DNA of 64,000 bases from Actinacidiphila yanglinensis (GCF_900107965.1 NZ_FNVU01000029.1:1-64000); one strand, 5' to 3'; shown: positions 19,777 to 29,266, numbered from the stretch's first letter. The notes: a model not told the origin generated them from the sequence alone. Made by a program: numbers and translations.

Positions 19777-20466
19777 ATGACCATGAACACCGACCGCCCG
19801 ACCGCAACACGGAGCCTCCATTCCACGCCGGCACCGCAGGGACCGCATACCCAGGATCGCTCGCCGACGCCGGCAGGCAGCACGCGGGCCGCAGGCCGCT
19901 CCCACCGCGAACCTGCCCCGCCCCACCTCCCGTGGGGACCTCGCCGCATCACTGCCGCCGTCGCCGCGACGCTGGTCCTGCTGAGCGCCGGCACGCTGCT
20001 CTTCGAAGCGGTGTGGGTACGCACCGGGCACCGCGCGACCGACTGGTGGAGGACCGTCACCGGCGAACTCGCCTCCCGACCGGTGGACGACACATGGATC
20101 GTCACCGGTGCGGCCATCGCGTCCGCGCTGGGCCTGTGGCTGCTCGTCCTGGCTCTCACTCCTGGCCGTCACCGCCGGCTACCCCTACGGCTCCCGGGCG
20201 GCGACGGCAGACACGCGCGGGCCGAACTCGACCGGCAGGGAGGGGTATTGCTGCTGCGCGATGCGGCCATGCGTGTCCCCGGCGTCCGCGCCGTACGCGT
20301 GCGGGTGAGCCGACGTCGCGTCAGAGTCCGGGCCGACGTGGGCTTCCGCGATCTCGCCGTCGTCAAGGAAGAACTCAGGGCCACCGTACGGCGCGAGGAA
20401 CAGGAAGGGCTCCTGCTGGCTCGGCACCCACGTCTCAGCATCCGTGTACGTCCGGGCCCCGCCTGA
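19777..20466 (+). CDS. Membrane protein of the Asp23 cluster, DUF6286-like
   Basis: About 229 residues. A Pro/Arg-rich cytosolic N-terminus is followed by two transmembrane helices (near ITAAVAATLVLLSAGTLL and IVTGAAIASALGLWLLVLAL) and a C-terminal domain with PGVRAVRVRVSRRRVRVRADV, an Asp23-like strand pattern. ATG 19777 follows GGAGCAGG; a GTG at 19735 would overlap the previous gene by 17 bp. I match it to the DUF6286 proteins usually found here in Streptomyces, from memory. Confidence 0.65.
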   Translation: MTMNTDRPTATRSLHSTPAPQGPHTQDRSPTPAGSTRAAGRSHREPAPPHLPWGPRRITAAVAATLVLLSAGTLLFEAVWVRTGHRATDWWRTVTGELASRPVDDTWIVTGAAIASALGLWLLVLALTPGRHRRLPLRLPGGDGRHARAELDRQGGVLLLRDAAMRVPGVRAVRVRVSRRRVRVRADVGFRDLAVVKEELRATVRREEQEGLLLARHPRLSIRVRPGPA

Positions 20467-20503
20467 CACCGCCCTCGGGGGCGACCGATCACAGGAAAAG
20501 ACC

Positions 20504-21103
20504 ATGAAGGACCACACCGCCCTCAACCGCGCTCTGCTCGCCTTCCTCGGGATCGTCCTCCTGGGCGGCGGACTCTTGGTGCTCGCCGGCGGAGCCGACA
20601 TCTACCGCAGCTGGTCCCTTTCACCTCCCACCGGCTGGCCATTGACCACCCCGCAGGACGTCCTGGTTCCCAGCGCCGATCAGACCAACTGGGCCGGCGG
20701 AACCTGGTGGTGGCCGACGATCATCGCCGCGCTCGCCCTGCTCGTGCTCCTCGCGCTGCTCTGGCTGCTCTCCCAGTCCCCCTGGAAGCGCGCACGCACG
20801 ATGTCCGCCTCAAGGGCATCCGCAGAAAGCGTCACCGTCAGCGACAAAGTGCTGTCCGACGCCCTCGCCGCGGACCTCGACCTGCTGCCCGGCACCCAGC
20901 GCACCAGGGTCCACATCCACGGGGCGCCCACCCATCCCGAAGCCCGTGTCGACCTCGCCCTCAGTCCCGGGGGCACCCCGGCACAGGTACTCAACGACGT
21001 CGACGACGCGATCGAACGCGCCCGACGCTCCGCCGACTGGAGCACGCTCCGCACCGACATCCACCTGACCGTCGCCCGCCACCGCCCCCATCGCGTCGAA
21101 TGA
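20504..21103 (+). CDS. amaP: Alkaline shock response membrane anchor protein, AmaP family
   Basis: A 199-residue protein with two N-terminal transmembrane helices (near LLAFLGIVLLGGGLLVLAGG and WPTIIAALALLVLLALLWLL) separated by an extracytoplasmic loop, then a cytosolic domain with VTVSDKVLSDALAADL and RVHIHGAPTHPEARVDLALS. This is the AmaP layout, in which the cytosolic part tethers Asp23 to the membrane. AGGAAAA precedes the ATG. Last gene of the operon, so it completes an Asp23-membrane complex. Confidence 0.8.
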   Translation: MKDHTALNRALLAFLGIVLLGGGLLVLAGGADIYRSWSLSPPTGWPLTTPQDVLVPSADQTNWAGGTWWWPTIIAALALLVLLALLWLLSQSPWKRARTMSASRASAESVTVSDKVLSDALAADLDLLPGTQRTRVHIHGAPTHPEARVDLALSPGGTPAQVLNDVDDAIERARRSADWSTLRTDIHLTVARHRPHRVE

Positions 21104-21237
21104 CGACATCCGACAGGCGCCCATGGTCGACACCGACCCCACCCTGCGGCGTCCCTCGACCGAGATGAGGTTTCCAGCGGGCCGAGACCCGACGACGCGC
21201 CCTACCGGCCCCACGGAGGGAGTATGGAGGAACCGGC

Positions 21238-23415
21238 ATGCGAGAGCACAGACAGCTCGAAAGCCGTGCCGAGGACAGGCGACCGGCAGCGGAAGGGAGC
21301 GCTTGCATGGATACTCCGGACCGTTTCACATCCGGAAGCATCCAGCCGACTCCCTCGCTCACGCAGAGCAGCGGGTTGATGGATCTGCTCGGCGTGGCCG
21401 CGGTCCTGCTGGACGGTGAAGGGCGGATCGTGTTGTGGAGCCCCCAAGCGGAGGAGCTCTTCGGATACTCCGCGCAGGAGGCCCTGGGCGAATTCGCGGC
21501 GCAGCTCATCGTGCACGACCACGACCGGGAAACGGCCATGAAGCTGTTCGCATCGGTCATGGAGACCGGCAAGGCGTGGGCGGGCGTCTTCCCGGTACGG
21601 CACAAGGAAGGCACGACCCGACTGGTGGAGTTCCGCAACACCCGGCTGCGGGCCCGGGGCGGGTTCTACGCACTGGGCATCGCCACCGACGCGGCTACTC
21701 TCAGACAGGTGGAACGGGATGCGTCGCTGTCCATCAGGTTGGTCGAGCAGACCCCGCTCGGGCTGGCCGTCCTCGACACCGACCTGCGCTACCTGGCCGT
21801 GAACCCGGCGCTCGCAGAGATCATCGGCCGACCCGCCGAGGAGTGCCTCGGCACCTACGTCGGCGAAGCCAACCCCTTCTCGGACACCGCGGCGGTCGAA
21901 GCCACGCTACGCAAAGTCATCTCAACGGGGCACTCCGCGACCGATCGGTACGTCGAGGAGCGCACCAGCACCACCCCGGGCAGCGACCACGTCTGGTCGG
22001 TCTCCTACAACCGGTTGGAGGACTCCGCGGGGCAGACGAGCGGGGTGACCCTGTCCTGCCTGGACATCACCGACCGGGACCGCGACCTCCACGACCTCAT
22101 CCGCGCACGGCAGCGCCTGACGCTGATCGCGGAAAGCTCCGCCCGCGTCGGCACCACGCTGGAGGTCGAGCAGACCGCCCGCGAGCTCGCCGACGTCCTC
22201 GTGCCCGACTTCGCGGACGTCTCAGCCGTCGACATCCTCGACTCGGTGCTGCACAGCCGGAACCCGACACAAGCCGACCCCGACCAGGAGCTCTTCCGGG
22301 CCCTCGCCGTGAAGGCCGCCTACCCGACCCCCGTGGTCCGCGCCGCCGACCCACCCGACCAGCTGGCCAGCTACGGGCCCGACCGGCTGGTCACCCAGTG
22401 CGTACGATCCCGCCAGCCCATCCTGATATCCCGAGTGGACGAAGAGGGACTCACCCGGATCGCCCGGGACCCCGAGGCCGCCGCGCTCCTGTCCGCCGCC
22501 GGCATCCACACCTACCTGGCGACACCGCTGATCGCCCGCGGCGAAGTACTGGGCACCCTCAGCCTCACCCGCGCCCGCAACCCACGTCCTTTCGACCAGG
22601 ACGACGTCACCCTGGCCCGCGAGTTGGCCGACCGGGCCGCCGTCTGCATCGACAACGCCAGGCTCTACCAGAGCCTGAACGACACCGCCATCACCCTCCA
22701 GCGCAGCCTCCTTCCCCAACGCCCGACACACCACCGCGGCCTGGAGATCGCCACCCGTTACCAACCCGCCAAAGCAACAACCGAAGTCGGCGGCGACTGG
22801 TTCGACGTCATCCCCCTCACCGAAGACCGGACCGCTCTCGTCGTCGGCGACGTCATGGGCAGCGGCATCAACGCGGCCATCACCATGGGCCGGCTACGCA
22901 CCGCCACCTCCACCCTCACCAACCTCGATTTCCCCCCAGCACAGGTACTGCAGCACCTCGACAGGATCACCACAGAGCTGGACCAGTACGCAACCTGCCT
23001 CTACGCCGTCTACGACCCCCACACCACCACCTGCCGCATCGCCCTCGCCGGGCACCCGCCTCCCGTCCTGATCCACGACGACCATCCACCCCAGCTGCTC
23101 GACCTCCCCACCGGAGCACCCCTCGGAGTAGGGGGCGTCACCTTCACCGCCGCGACCCTCGACCTGACCCTCGGGGACCAGATCGTCCTCTACACCGACG
23201 GCCTCGTCGAGACCCGTCACGACCCCATCGACGAACGACTGAACCTCCTCCTGCAGCTGCTCGACCACCCCGGCCGCTCCCTGGAGGACACCTGCGACCA
23301 ACTTCTCGACGCTCTCCGCGACCCCGACCACCCCGACGACGTCGCCCTCCTCATCGCCCGCACCCAACCCACCCGGCCCCACCGGTCCGCCGAAGCCGGT
23401 GCGGAGCCGCCGTAG
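21238..23415 (+). CDS. PAS-PAS-GAF-SpoIIE (PP2C) serine phosphatase
   Basis: A 725-residue multidomain regulator. PAS 1 lies around residues 40-130 (VLLDGEGRIVLWSPQAEELFGY), PAS 2 around 160-280 (AVLDTDLRYLAVNPALAEIIG), GAF around 295-470 and the SpoIIE-type PP2C around 500-715. Metal-binding motifs are VGGDWFDV, VVGDVMGSG, LYTDGLVETR and DDVALLIAR. Streptomyces carries many such phosphatases, which dephosphorylate anti-sigma-factor antagonists. Start 21238 has GGAGGAA upstream; ATG 21307 with GGGAG is an alternative. It lies about 130 bp after amaP and may relay a stress signal, but no cognate antagonist is nearby. Confidence 0.92.
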   Translation: MREHRQLESRAEDRRPAAEGSACMDTPDRFTSGSIQPTPSLTQSSGLMDLLGVAAVLLDGEGRIVLWSPQAEELFGYSAQEALGEFAAQLIVHDHDRETAMKLFASVMETGKAWAGVFPVRHKEGTTRLVEFRNTRLRARGGFYALGIATDAATLRQVERDASLSIRLVEQTPLGLAVLDTDLRYLAVNPALAEIIGRPAEECLGTYVGEANPFSDTAAVEATLRKVISTGHSATDRYVEERTSTTPGSDHVWSVSYNRLEDSAGQTSGVTLSCLDITDRDRDLHDLIRARQRLTLIAESSARVGTTLEVEQTARELADVLVPDFADVSAVDILDSVLHSRNPTQADPDQELFRALAVKAAYPTPVVRAADPPDQLASYGPDRLVTQCVRSRQPILISRVDEEGLTRIARDPEAAALLSAAGIHTYLATPLIARGEVLGTLSLTRARNPRPFDQDDVTLARELADRAAVCIDNARLYQSLNDTAITLQRSLLPQRPTHHRGLEIATRYQPAKATTEVGGDWFDVIPLTEDRTALVVGDVMGSGINAAITMGRLRTATSTLTNLDFPPAQVLQHLDRITTELDQYATCLYAVYDPHTTTCRIALAGHPPPVLIHDDHPPQLLDLPTGAPLGVGGVTFTAATLDLTLGDQIVLYTDGLVETRHDPIDERLNLLLQLLDHPGRSLEDTCDQLLDALRDPDHPDDVALLIARTQPTRPHRSAEAGAEPP

Positions 23416-23989
23416 GCGGATCGAGGCGACCGGACCCTGGGCCGACTGGGAGCGCCCGGTGGACGAGACAGTGCCGCAGGTCGCACATCAAGGCGTACCT
23501 CTTGAGGACTCGGGGTCACAACTCTGGGCCGGTGGCTCCCGGTCCGTGAGAACCGGGCGCCGCCAGCTCACGTCAGGGGTTGACGTCAGCCGCCGCGCCG
23601 GGCAGGGGTATAAGGCCGGTATGGCTCGGCGTCCGCAGCGCCAGCCGGCCGCACAGCGTGGCGAGCGGCAGCTCGGCACCGAGCGCCATGACGGCGGTGG
23701 CGAAGTCGCCGCCCGGGGCCGAAGTCGTAGCGTCGAGCCCGACTCAGGCGACCGGCCAGTGCCCTGCGGTCACGGTGGCCGCGCAGGCCGGTGGCCAGCA
23801 CGTACAGTCACGGCAGCACCGCCCGACGAGCAGTCACATCCCTGCGCCAGGTGGAGCGTCAGGCCAGGGCGAGTGGCTGCTGCCGGTCGAACGGAGTCGC
23901 CCCTCCACGTTCTGCATCAGTCAAGATCCGGGCCATGCCCGGGCCAGCGGCTCGGCAAGCATCTCCGGATCTTCCATATGCGCAGGTCA
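23416..23989. other. Decayed stretch between phosphatase and IS21 remnant
   Basis: On the minus strand about 45 codons (roughly 23710 down to 23576) look like the end of a real protein (DFATAVMALGAELPLATLCG, then LPGAAADVNP and stop), but no upstream part fits in frame. No family recognised. The rest shows nothing clear. Confidence 0.3.
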
Positions 23990-24310
23990 GCAGGTTGCTG
24001 ACGCTGTACCACCAGCGGACGAAGAATCTGCTGGTGGGTGCGCTCGCGCATTCCGGCCGGTGGCGGGCGGTGCTGTCGGAGTCCGAGGACTTCCCGCACT
24101 TGGTCGCGGCCTTGGACCAGGTGGTCCGCAAGCTGGGCGGGACGGCCCGATCGAGGTCGAGGCCACCGAGGCCCGCCAGCTGGCGGCCCGGCTGCGGTTC
24201 ACCTGGCTGCCCGAGCCGTGGACGCTCAACGACTTCGATTTCGCGGCACAGCGCGGCGTCGACGAGAAACTCATCCGGGACCTGGCCACCTTGCGGTTCC
24301 TCGACGACGC
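23990..24310 (+). mobile_element. IS21-type remnant (transposase piece fused to IstB start region)
   Basis: One frame gives LYHQRTKNLLVGALAHSGRW and AALDQVVRKLGGTAR, resembling an IS21-type transposase. The next frame gives EATEARQLAARLRFTW, then PEPWTLNDFDFAAQRGVDEK and LIRDLATLRFLDDAS, which matches the N-terminal part of IstB-like ATPases. The Walker A that should follow is missing and the pieces are fused with a frame change, so the element is dead. Confidence 0.6.
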
Positions 24311-24520
24311 CTCGACAGCAACAGCCTCCGATCCTGTCTCCGCAGCATCAGGCTGGACCCGGGGCTGGGCGACCGTAGCGGCCAGCACAGGACCCTACTC
24401 TCCAAAATGTGCTGGACTGTTCGCCAGTTCGCGCAGCCGGCCCGGCCCAGGCGGCACAGGTGTCTCCGTGCCCCCAAGATGGAGGTGAAACCAGACGTCT
24501 AGAGGCGGGAAGATGGCGTT

Positions 24521-25063
24521 ATGGCTCTACGGGGAGACGCGACTGCGCGTGGACGGTTAGCTGCGGCGTTGGCACTGGCTCTGCTCACGACTGCGATGGT
24601 CGTGGCGGGACTGCACTTCGCGACGGTCAAGCCCACATATTCGTCCGTGAAGTGCGGCGACAAGGTCATGCAGGCGGGCGACAAATGCGGGACGTACGAC
24701 TCGTACACCGGCATTTCCGTGGCGACGCCGGAGACCAGCCGCCAGGTGGCAGAAAACGACGCCGCCGGAGAGCGGCCCGTCGGGTGGATCATGGTGGGGC
24801 TGGCGGCCATACCGTTCGGGTTCACCGTGAAGTACCTCGTGCTGGCAGGAGAACCGGGCAGGGAGCGAAAGAGGCGCGCGCCCCGCGAGGCAGAGGTCCG
24901 TCACCGGAACGCTCCTGACGAAGCGGCCTTAAACGCCATGCTCAGAGAACATTTCGACACACGGCAACGGGAGCAGGACGCTCTCGCGGGCGAGGGCGAG
25001 GACCTCCCCCGGTACGTCGAGGACATCCTGCAGCGCAGGAAGCCCCCGCCGCCCGCGCACTGA
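24521..25063 (+). CDS. Hypothetical two-helix membrane protein
   Basis: A 180-residue protein with an N-terminal hydrophobic helix (about residues 12-35), an external loop with two cysteines 15 apart (VKCGDKV, DKCGTYD) that could form a disulfide, a second helix (about 88-105, GWIMVGLAAIPFGFTVKYLV) and a charged cytosolic tail ending in DILQRRKPPPPAH. GGCGGGAAGATGG lies near the ATG. No family recognised. It stands alone between decayed elements. Confidence 0.6.
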   Translation: MALRGDATARGRLAAALALALLTTAMVVAGLHFATVKPTYSSVKCGDKVMQAGDKCGTYDSYTGISVATPETSRQVAENDAAGERPVGWIMVGLAAIPFGFTVKYLVLAGEPGRERKRRAPREAEVRHRNAPDEAALNAMLREHFDTRQREQDALAGEGEDLPRYVEDILQRRKPPPPAH

Positions 25064-25402
25064 GGAATCCGCAGGCGGCCGGAGCAGCCAACCGACAGAG
25101 GGCCCGCCCCGCCGGCCGGCGCTCGCACAGTGGGCCCAAGGTGGTCCCCACCAGACGGGAGCCCGTCAGGTGGTGGGCACGCGCAAAAGCCGGAGGGCGG
25201 CGTCATCGCGGCGCGGGCTGTCCGGCCGCGCGTTGATGACCCTGACGCACCGTCGCTCCAGGCGTGCATCGGCCAGCGATTCCGCCAACCCCACCAGTGA
25301 TACCCGACGCGATGACTTCAGTGGAAAACGACACCGAGCTCCAGCCGCCGGCCGGATAAAGGGGTCGCTCAGCGCGGCGGCGCCGGGCCATGATCCACAC
25401 TC
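25064..25402. other. Gap with a possible gene tail on the minus strand
   Basis: No complete gene. On the minus strand about 45 codons (roughly 25320 down to 25166) look coding (VGLAESLADARLERRCVRVI and ALRLLRVPTT before a stop), but without an upstream part or known family. Confidence 0.25.
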
Positions 25403-26120
25403 GTGAAGATGTCGAAGCAGTCCATGGTCCAGGCCGCCGCCCGCAACAACGCCGAGTGGTGTGCGGTGATGAGCCGAGCGCACGGTGTGGAGAGCCAGTT
25501 CGGGGAACAAGAATGGGCCGCCTCGGCCCGAACCCCGCTGTACTACCCGGACGCGGTGACGCTGGTGCCTGGCGCCGACCCTGCCGCGGTGGTCGCCCGG
25601 ATCGACACCTCCATGCCCGGCGGCTCGATCAAGGACAGTTTCGCTGACCTCGACCTCACAGAGGCCGGCTTTGAGGTGTTGTTCGACGCGCAATGGATAC
25701 ACCGTCCGGCGAACGCACCCGCCATCTCCTCGGATCTTGCTTGGGACGTGCCCGGTGACAAGGACACGCTGGGCGCCTGGGCTCAGGCCTGGGATCAGGA
25801 GGACGGCAACGCGCACCTGTTCCGGCCCGAACTGCTCAACGACCCGGCCACCTTTCTGCTCGCCGGACACTCCGCCGACGGCCGGGTGGTCGCCGGAGCA
25901 GTGGCAAGCCGCAGCGACCACCTGGTCGGAATCTCCAACGTCTTCGCACTCGACGGCCCTGACACAGCCTGGCCGGTCGTACTGGATGCGGTTCACCGGC
26001 TGTTCCCCACCCTCCCGGTGGTCGGCTATGAACACGGTGACGACCTAGCGGCCGCCGGGGCGCCACGGCTTCGAGCCGGTCGGTCCGCTGCGGATCTGGA
26101 CTCACCGAGGACAGGACTGA
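25403..26120 (+). pseudogene. GNAT-like protein with a 3' frameshift
   Basis: About 239 codons after correction. The first 217 read well, with a C-terminal acetyltransferase-like pattern (FLLAGHSADGRVVAGAVASR, VGISNVFALDG, LPVVGYEHGDDL). At a run of four G near 26057-26060 the frame slips. Removing one base restores RHGFEPVGPLRIWTH and a stop at 26118-26120, the usual end of such proteins. Uncorrected, the frame runs to 26134 with a nonsense tail. Either a real inactivating indel or a homopolymer sequencing error. Acetyltransferase assignment is moderate, because the N-terminal half is not typical. Confidence 0.6.
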
Positions 26121-26523
26121 GTCAGCCGAAGTAGGTCGAGCAGCCCACCCCGCCCTTTCGTCGAAGAACCCCACCTCAAGGGGCACTCGCTGCGTCGGGT
26201 CCTCGCCCTCCGCGAGCACCGTCACTCCGGGCGCGGAGGGCGCAGCGGCGGGGCTGGCAGCGGCCCTCGGGCAGGCGATGGGCGAGTTCGACCTCGTACT
26301 CGTCGACTGGTGCCTGCCTCAGTGTGGGACTCCACGGGCATCGGTGAGTTCCTGGCATGAACAGCCACTCCCAAGACAGCCAGACATCAGATGCTCGTTG
26401 CCGAACAGTAGCCGCGCCGTCACCTCATGACAGCGCACCAGCCCACACCACACGACCTTGTCACCGACACACCGAAGTGGCTGACGCGCAACGGCTGTCG
26501 CCAGCACGCCCGATCACAGTCGG
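26121..26523. other. Intergenic region with an unplaced coding-like scrap
   Basis: A plus-strand stretch near 26220-26340 reads as GAEGAAAGLAAALGQAMGEF and DLVLVDWCLP, reminiscent of coding sequence, but has no start or family. Otherwise nothing seen. Confidence 0.25.
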
Positions 26524-27021
26524 TCAGCGCCGCCGGTCGTCGGCGGTTCGCACTCCGCAGCCGAGCGCCCGATCAGAAGCGATGTGCAGCAGCCAGCCGA
26601 GTACGAAGGTGAACAACCCCACGTTGGCACCTGGCCCGTCGCCCGGCAAGAAGGGGACGACGACGAGCCCCAGAACTGGGCCGATCGGCCGGTGGACGAG
26701 GTTGTAGGCAGCCACCTTGCCGCGTGCGAGCTGCCCAGCTTCGTGCGGCGCCGCCCGCCCGACGAACAGCATCAGGTCAGGAGCGATGAAGCCCACAATC
26801 CCCAGCGCAATCGCCCCGCCGCCATGGTTGACCATCTCGAGCACGGTCCAGGCCAGCACAAACACGGCGAGCAGCGACCACGCCCCACGGACCAGGCCCG
26901 AGGCCGAACTCCAGGCAGCGTCATGACGGGTTGGGGACGCCATGGGTTCACTCCCGGGCTGCGGTCCGGACGCAACGGATGCGGCGGGTGAGGGGGCGGA
27001 GGAGGAAGAAGTAGCGGACAT
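26524..27021 (-). CDS. DUF4260-family membrane protein
   Basis: A 165-residue protein with a Ser/Pro-rich N-terminus and about four hydrophobic segments: LLAVFVLAWTVLEMV, IALGIVGFIAPDLMLFVG, VLGLVVVPFL and FTFVLGWLLHIASDRALG. The pattern APHEAGQLARG, AYNLVHRP and HIASDRALGCGVR matches the DUF4260 family as I recall it. It starts 2 bp after the stop of the tetR gene in the same orientation, so they form one transcript and the regulator may control it. Function unknown. Confidence 0.7.
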   Translation of the reverse strand: MSATSSSSAPSPAASVASGPQPGSEPMASPTRHDAAWSSASGLVRGAWSLLAVFVLAWTVLEMVNHGGGAIALGIVGFIAPDLMLFVGRAAPHEAGQLARGKVAAYNLVHRPIGPVLGLVVVPFLPGDGPGANVGLFTFVLGWLLHIASDRALGCGVRTADDRRR

Positions 27022-27023
27022 CG

Positions 27024-27658
27024 TCAGGTCCCGTCTGGGTGGGAGGCGGTAGTGGCCGTGCTCAGTACCTGGTCGACGAGCTCCTGCACGTAGTCGGCGC
27101 CGATCGGCGCCCCGGTGATCAGGAGCCGGTAGTACAGGGCTCCGGCCAGCTGGTCGAAGACCACTTCCGACGAGATGCCGGTGGGCAGCGCGCCGCGTTC
27201 GCGGGCGCGGTCGAGCGGGCGGAGCGGCAGAGCGTTGCGCCGGGCGAACATCCCGCGAACGGCGTCGCCCACATCCGGGTGCCGGGCGGCGGCCGCCACG
27301 AGTTCGGCGACGACCCCGGCCGATCGGTCGGCCTCCCCCGCGCCGTCCCGGCCGACACGGCGCATCCGGTCCAGGCCCGTCGCGACGGCGGTGAGGTATA
27401 CGGTCAAGTCGCGCCGGATGTCACCGGTGTCGGCGACCTCCACCTCGTCCTGAATCCGCGCGACGAGCGCAACGAGCAAGTGGTCCTTGCTCGGCCACCT
27501 GCGGTACAGGGTCGTTTTGGCCACGCTGGCACGGGCAACCACCTCATCGATGGCGAACCCGTCGTATCCCCGCTCCGTCAATACGTCATGAGCGCCCGCA
27601 GGATTCGTCCGTCGGCACCCTCACTACGAGGACGGCCTCTGCGCGCGGGACCGGTCAC
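27024..27658 (-). pseudogene. TetR-family regulator with an N-terminal frameshift
   Basis: The main frame (from TTG 27581, 185 codons) has the DNA-binding second half YDGFAIDEVVARASVAKTTLYRRW and a long ligand-binding domain. The missing first helix is found just upstream in another frame: GTG 27658 gives RRGRPRSEGADGRILRA, which hits a stop near 27580. Adding one base around 27595 would join them into a standard TetR (ILRAAHDVLTERGYDGF). So the gene carries a single-base deletion, real or a sequencing error. If real, no complete HTH is made. Family call is firm. Confidence 0.75.
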
Positions 27659-28051
27659 GGGAACTGCTCCTCAGGGCCGGGGGCGGGCCGCCGCACCGCA
27701 TTTCGATACAGCCGTTGCGTTACCCAGAGTTGACAGCACCCCCCCATATACGCAACCAGCGCAGCGAAAATAGCGCGCACCACACCCCCGTTATCTTCTT
27801 CGCGGTCCTGCAAGAGGACCGCTGGCCTCCGGGCCCGGCATGGCTGGTCCCCCCTGTCGAAGGCATGACCTGGGGGGTGGTGTCACCGGGCCCGAGAGGC
27901 GCCGTTGGAGACGCTGATGAGAAGTCCGACTACCGCCTGGCCTGGTGCAACGCCCGGCCGCTTGCGGGCGGCAGGTCTGCATAACGTGGATGCGCGCATA
28001 CGACGCCAACGCCCTGGCCAGCACCGCACGAACCCCGTTCGGGAGGATGGG
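27659..28051. other. Left flank of the IS110 element
   Basis: Non-coding sequence between the tetR gene and the transposase start. It should contain the left end of the IS110 element. In the IS110 family this end can encode a structured bridge RNA, but I could not fix the element boundary or a fold by eye. A G/C-rich dyad is visible around 27848-27880. Confidence 0.35.
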
Positions 28052-29266
28052 TTGGACGACATCGACGAAGTAGGAGTCTTCCTCGGCCTGGACGTCGGCA
28101 AGAGCGCCCACCACGGGCACGGCCTCACCCCGGCCGGCAAGACGGTCTTCGACAAGCAGCTGCCCAACAGCGAGCCGAAGCTGCGGGCCGTCTTCGACAA
28201 GCTGGCCACGAAGTTCGGCACCGTCCTGGTGATCGTGGACCAGCCAGCCTCCATCGGAGCACTCCCGCTCACGGTCGCCCGGGACGCCGGCTGCAAGGTC
28301 GCCTACCTGCCCGGCCTGTCCATGCGGCGCATCGCCGACCTCTACCCGGGCGAGGCGAAGACCGACGCCAAGGACGCCGCAGTGATCGCCGACGCGGCCC
28401 GGACCATGCCGCACACCCTGCGCTCGCTGGAGCTGACCGACGAGATCACCGCCGAGCTGACCGTTCTGGTGGGCTTCGACCAGGACCTGGCGGCCGAGGC
28501 GACCCGCACCTCCAACCGGATACGCGGCCTGCTCACCCAGTTCCACCCCAGCCTGGAACGCGTCCTCGGGCCGCGCCTGGACCACCCCGCGGTTACCTGG
28601 CTGCTGGAACGCCACGGTTCCCCGGCCGCGCTGCGGAAAGCCGGTCGTCGCAGGCTGGTTGAGGTGATCCGGCCCAGGGCTCCGCGCATGGCCCAGCGAT
28701 TGATCGACGAGGTCTTCGATGCGCTCGACGAGCAGACCGTCGTGGTCCCGGGAACCGGCACTCTCGACCTCGTGATCCCGTCGCTGGCCCGTTCGCTCGC
28801 GGCCGTCCACGAACAGCGGCGAGCCCTGGAAGCCCAGATCGGACAGTTGCTGGAGACTCACCCTCTTTCCGCGGTCCTGACCTCGATCTCGGGGGTCGCG
28901 GTCAGGACCGCCGCCACCTTGCTCGTCACCGTCGGCGACGGCACCAGCTTCCCCACCGCCGCCCACCTGGCCTCCTACGCCGGCCTCGCCCCGACCACCA
29001 AGTCGTCGGGAACCTCGATCCACGGCGAACACGCACCCAAAGGCGGCAACCGGCAACTGAAACGCGCGATGTTCCTTTCCGCGTTCGCCGCCCTGCACGA
29101 TCCCGCCTCCCGCACCTACTACGACCGATGCCGGGCCAGAGGAAAAACCCACACCCAGGCCCTCCTCCGCCTGGCCCGCCAGCGGATCAACGTGCTGTTC
29201 GCGATGCTCCGCGACGGCACCTTCTACGAACCCAGAACCCCACGCCCCGCTTGACGAAAGACATAG
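27905..29266 (+). mobile_element. IS110-type insertion sequence (ends not resolved)
   Basis: Approximate span around the transposase gene. The right end probably lies just after the TGA at 29254, because helicase-associated coding sequence begins by about 29290. IS110 elements often lack clear terminal inverted repeats, so the limits are a guess. Confidence 0.5.
28052..29254 (+). CDS. IS110-family transposase (DEDD recombinase)
   Basis: A 400-residue protein from TTG 28052, which has GGGAGG upstream and gives the usual IS110 length; the frame stays open to 27905. The N-terminal DEDD domain shows GLDVGKSAHHGHG, VDQPASIG and AKTDAKDAAVIADAAR. The C-terminal transposase_20 part shows ISGVAVRTAATLL, ASYAGLAPTTKSSG and GGNRQLKRAMF. 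It appears intact. IS110 enzymes use a RuvC-like DEDD site plus a C-terminal serine and are guided by an element-encoded RNA. The element abuts a helicase-associated-domain remnant at its right end. Confidence 0.93.
   Translation: MDDIDEVGVFLGLDVGKSAHHGHGLTPAGKTVFDKQLPNSEPKLRAVFDKLATKFGTVLVIVDQPASIGALPLTVARDAGCKVAYLPGLSMRRIADLYPGEAKTDAKDAAVIADAARTMPHTLRSLELTDEITAELTVLVGFDQDLAAEATRTSNRIRGLLTQFHPSLERVLGPRLDHPAVTWLLERHGSPAALRKAGRRRLVEVIRPRAPRMAQRLIDEVFDALDEQTVVVPGTGTLDLVIPSLARSLAAVHEQRRALEAQIGQLLETHPLSAVLTSISGVAVRTAATLLVTVGDGTSFPTAAHLASYAGLAPTTKSSGTSIHGEHAPKGGNRQLKRAMFLSAFAALHDPASRTYYDRCRARGKTHTQALLRLARQRINVLFAMLRDGTFYEPRTPRPA

Noticed and set aside
21435-23549. A 704-codon open frame rich in Arg, Pro and His over the SpoIIE phosphatase gene
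   Set aside because: It is a +1 shadow of the PAS-GAF-PP2C gene; composition is typical of off-frame high-GC reading and no domain is visible.
23580-23614. A TTGACG ... TATAAG promoter-like pair
   Set aside because: The spacer is about 23 bp, too long for a standard sigma-70 promoter, and no gene follows.
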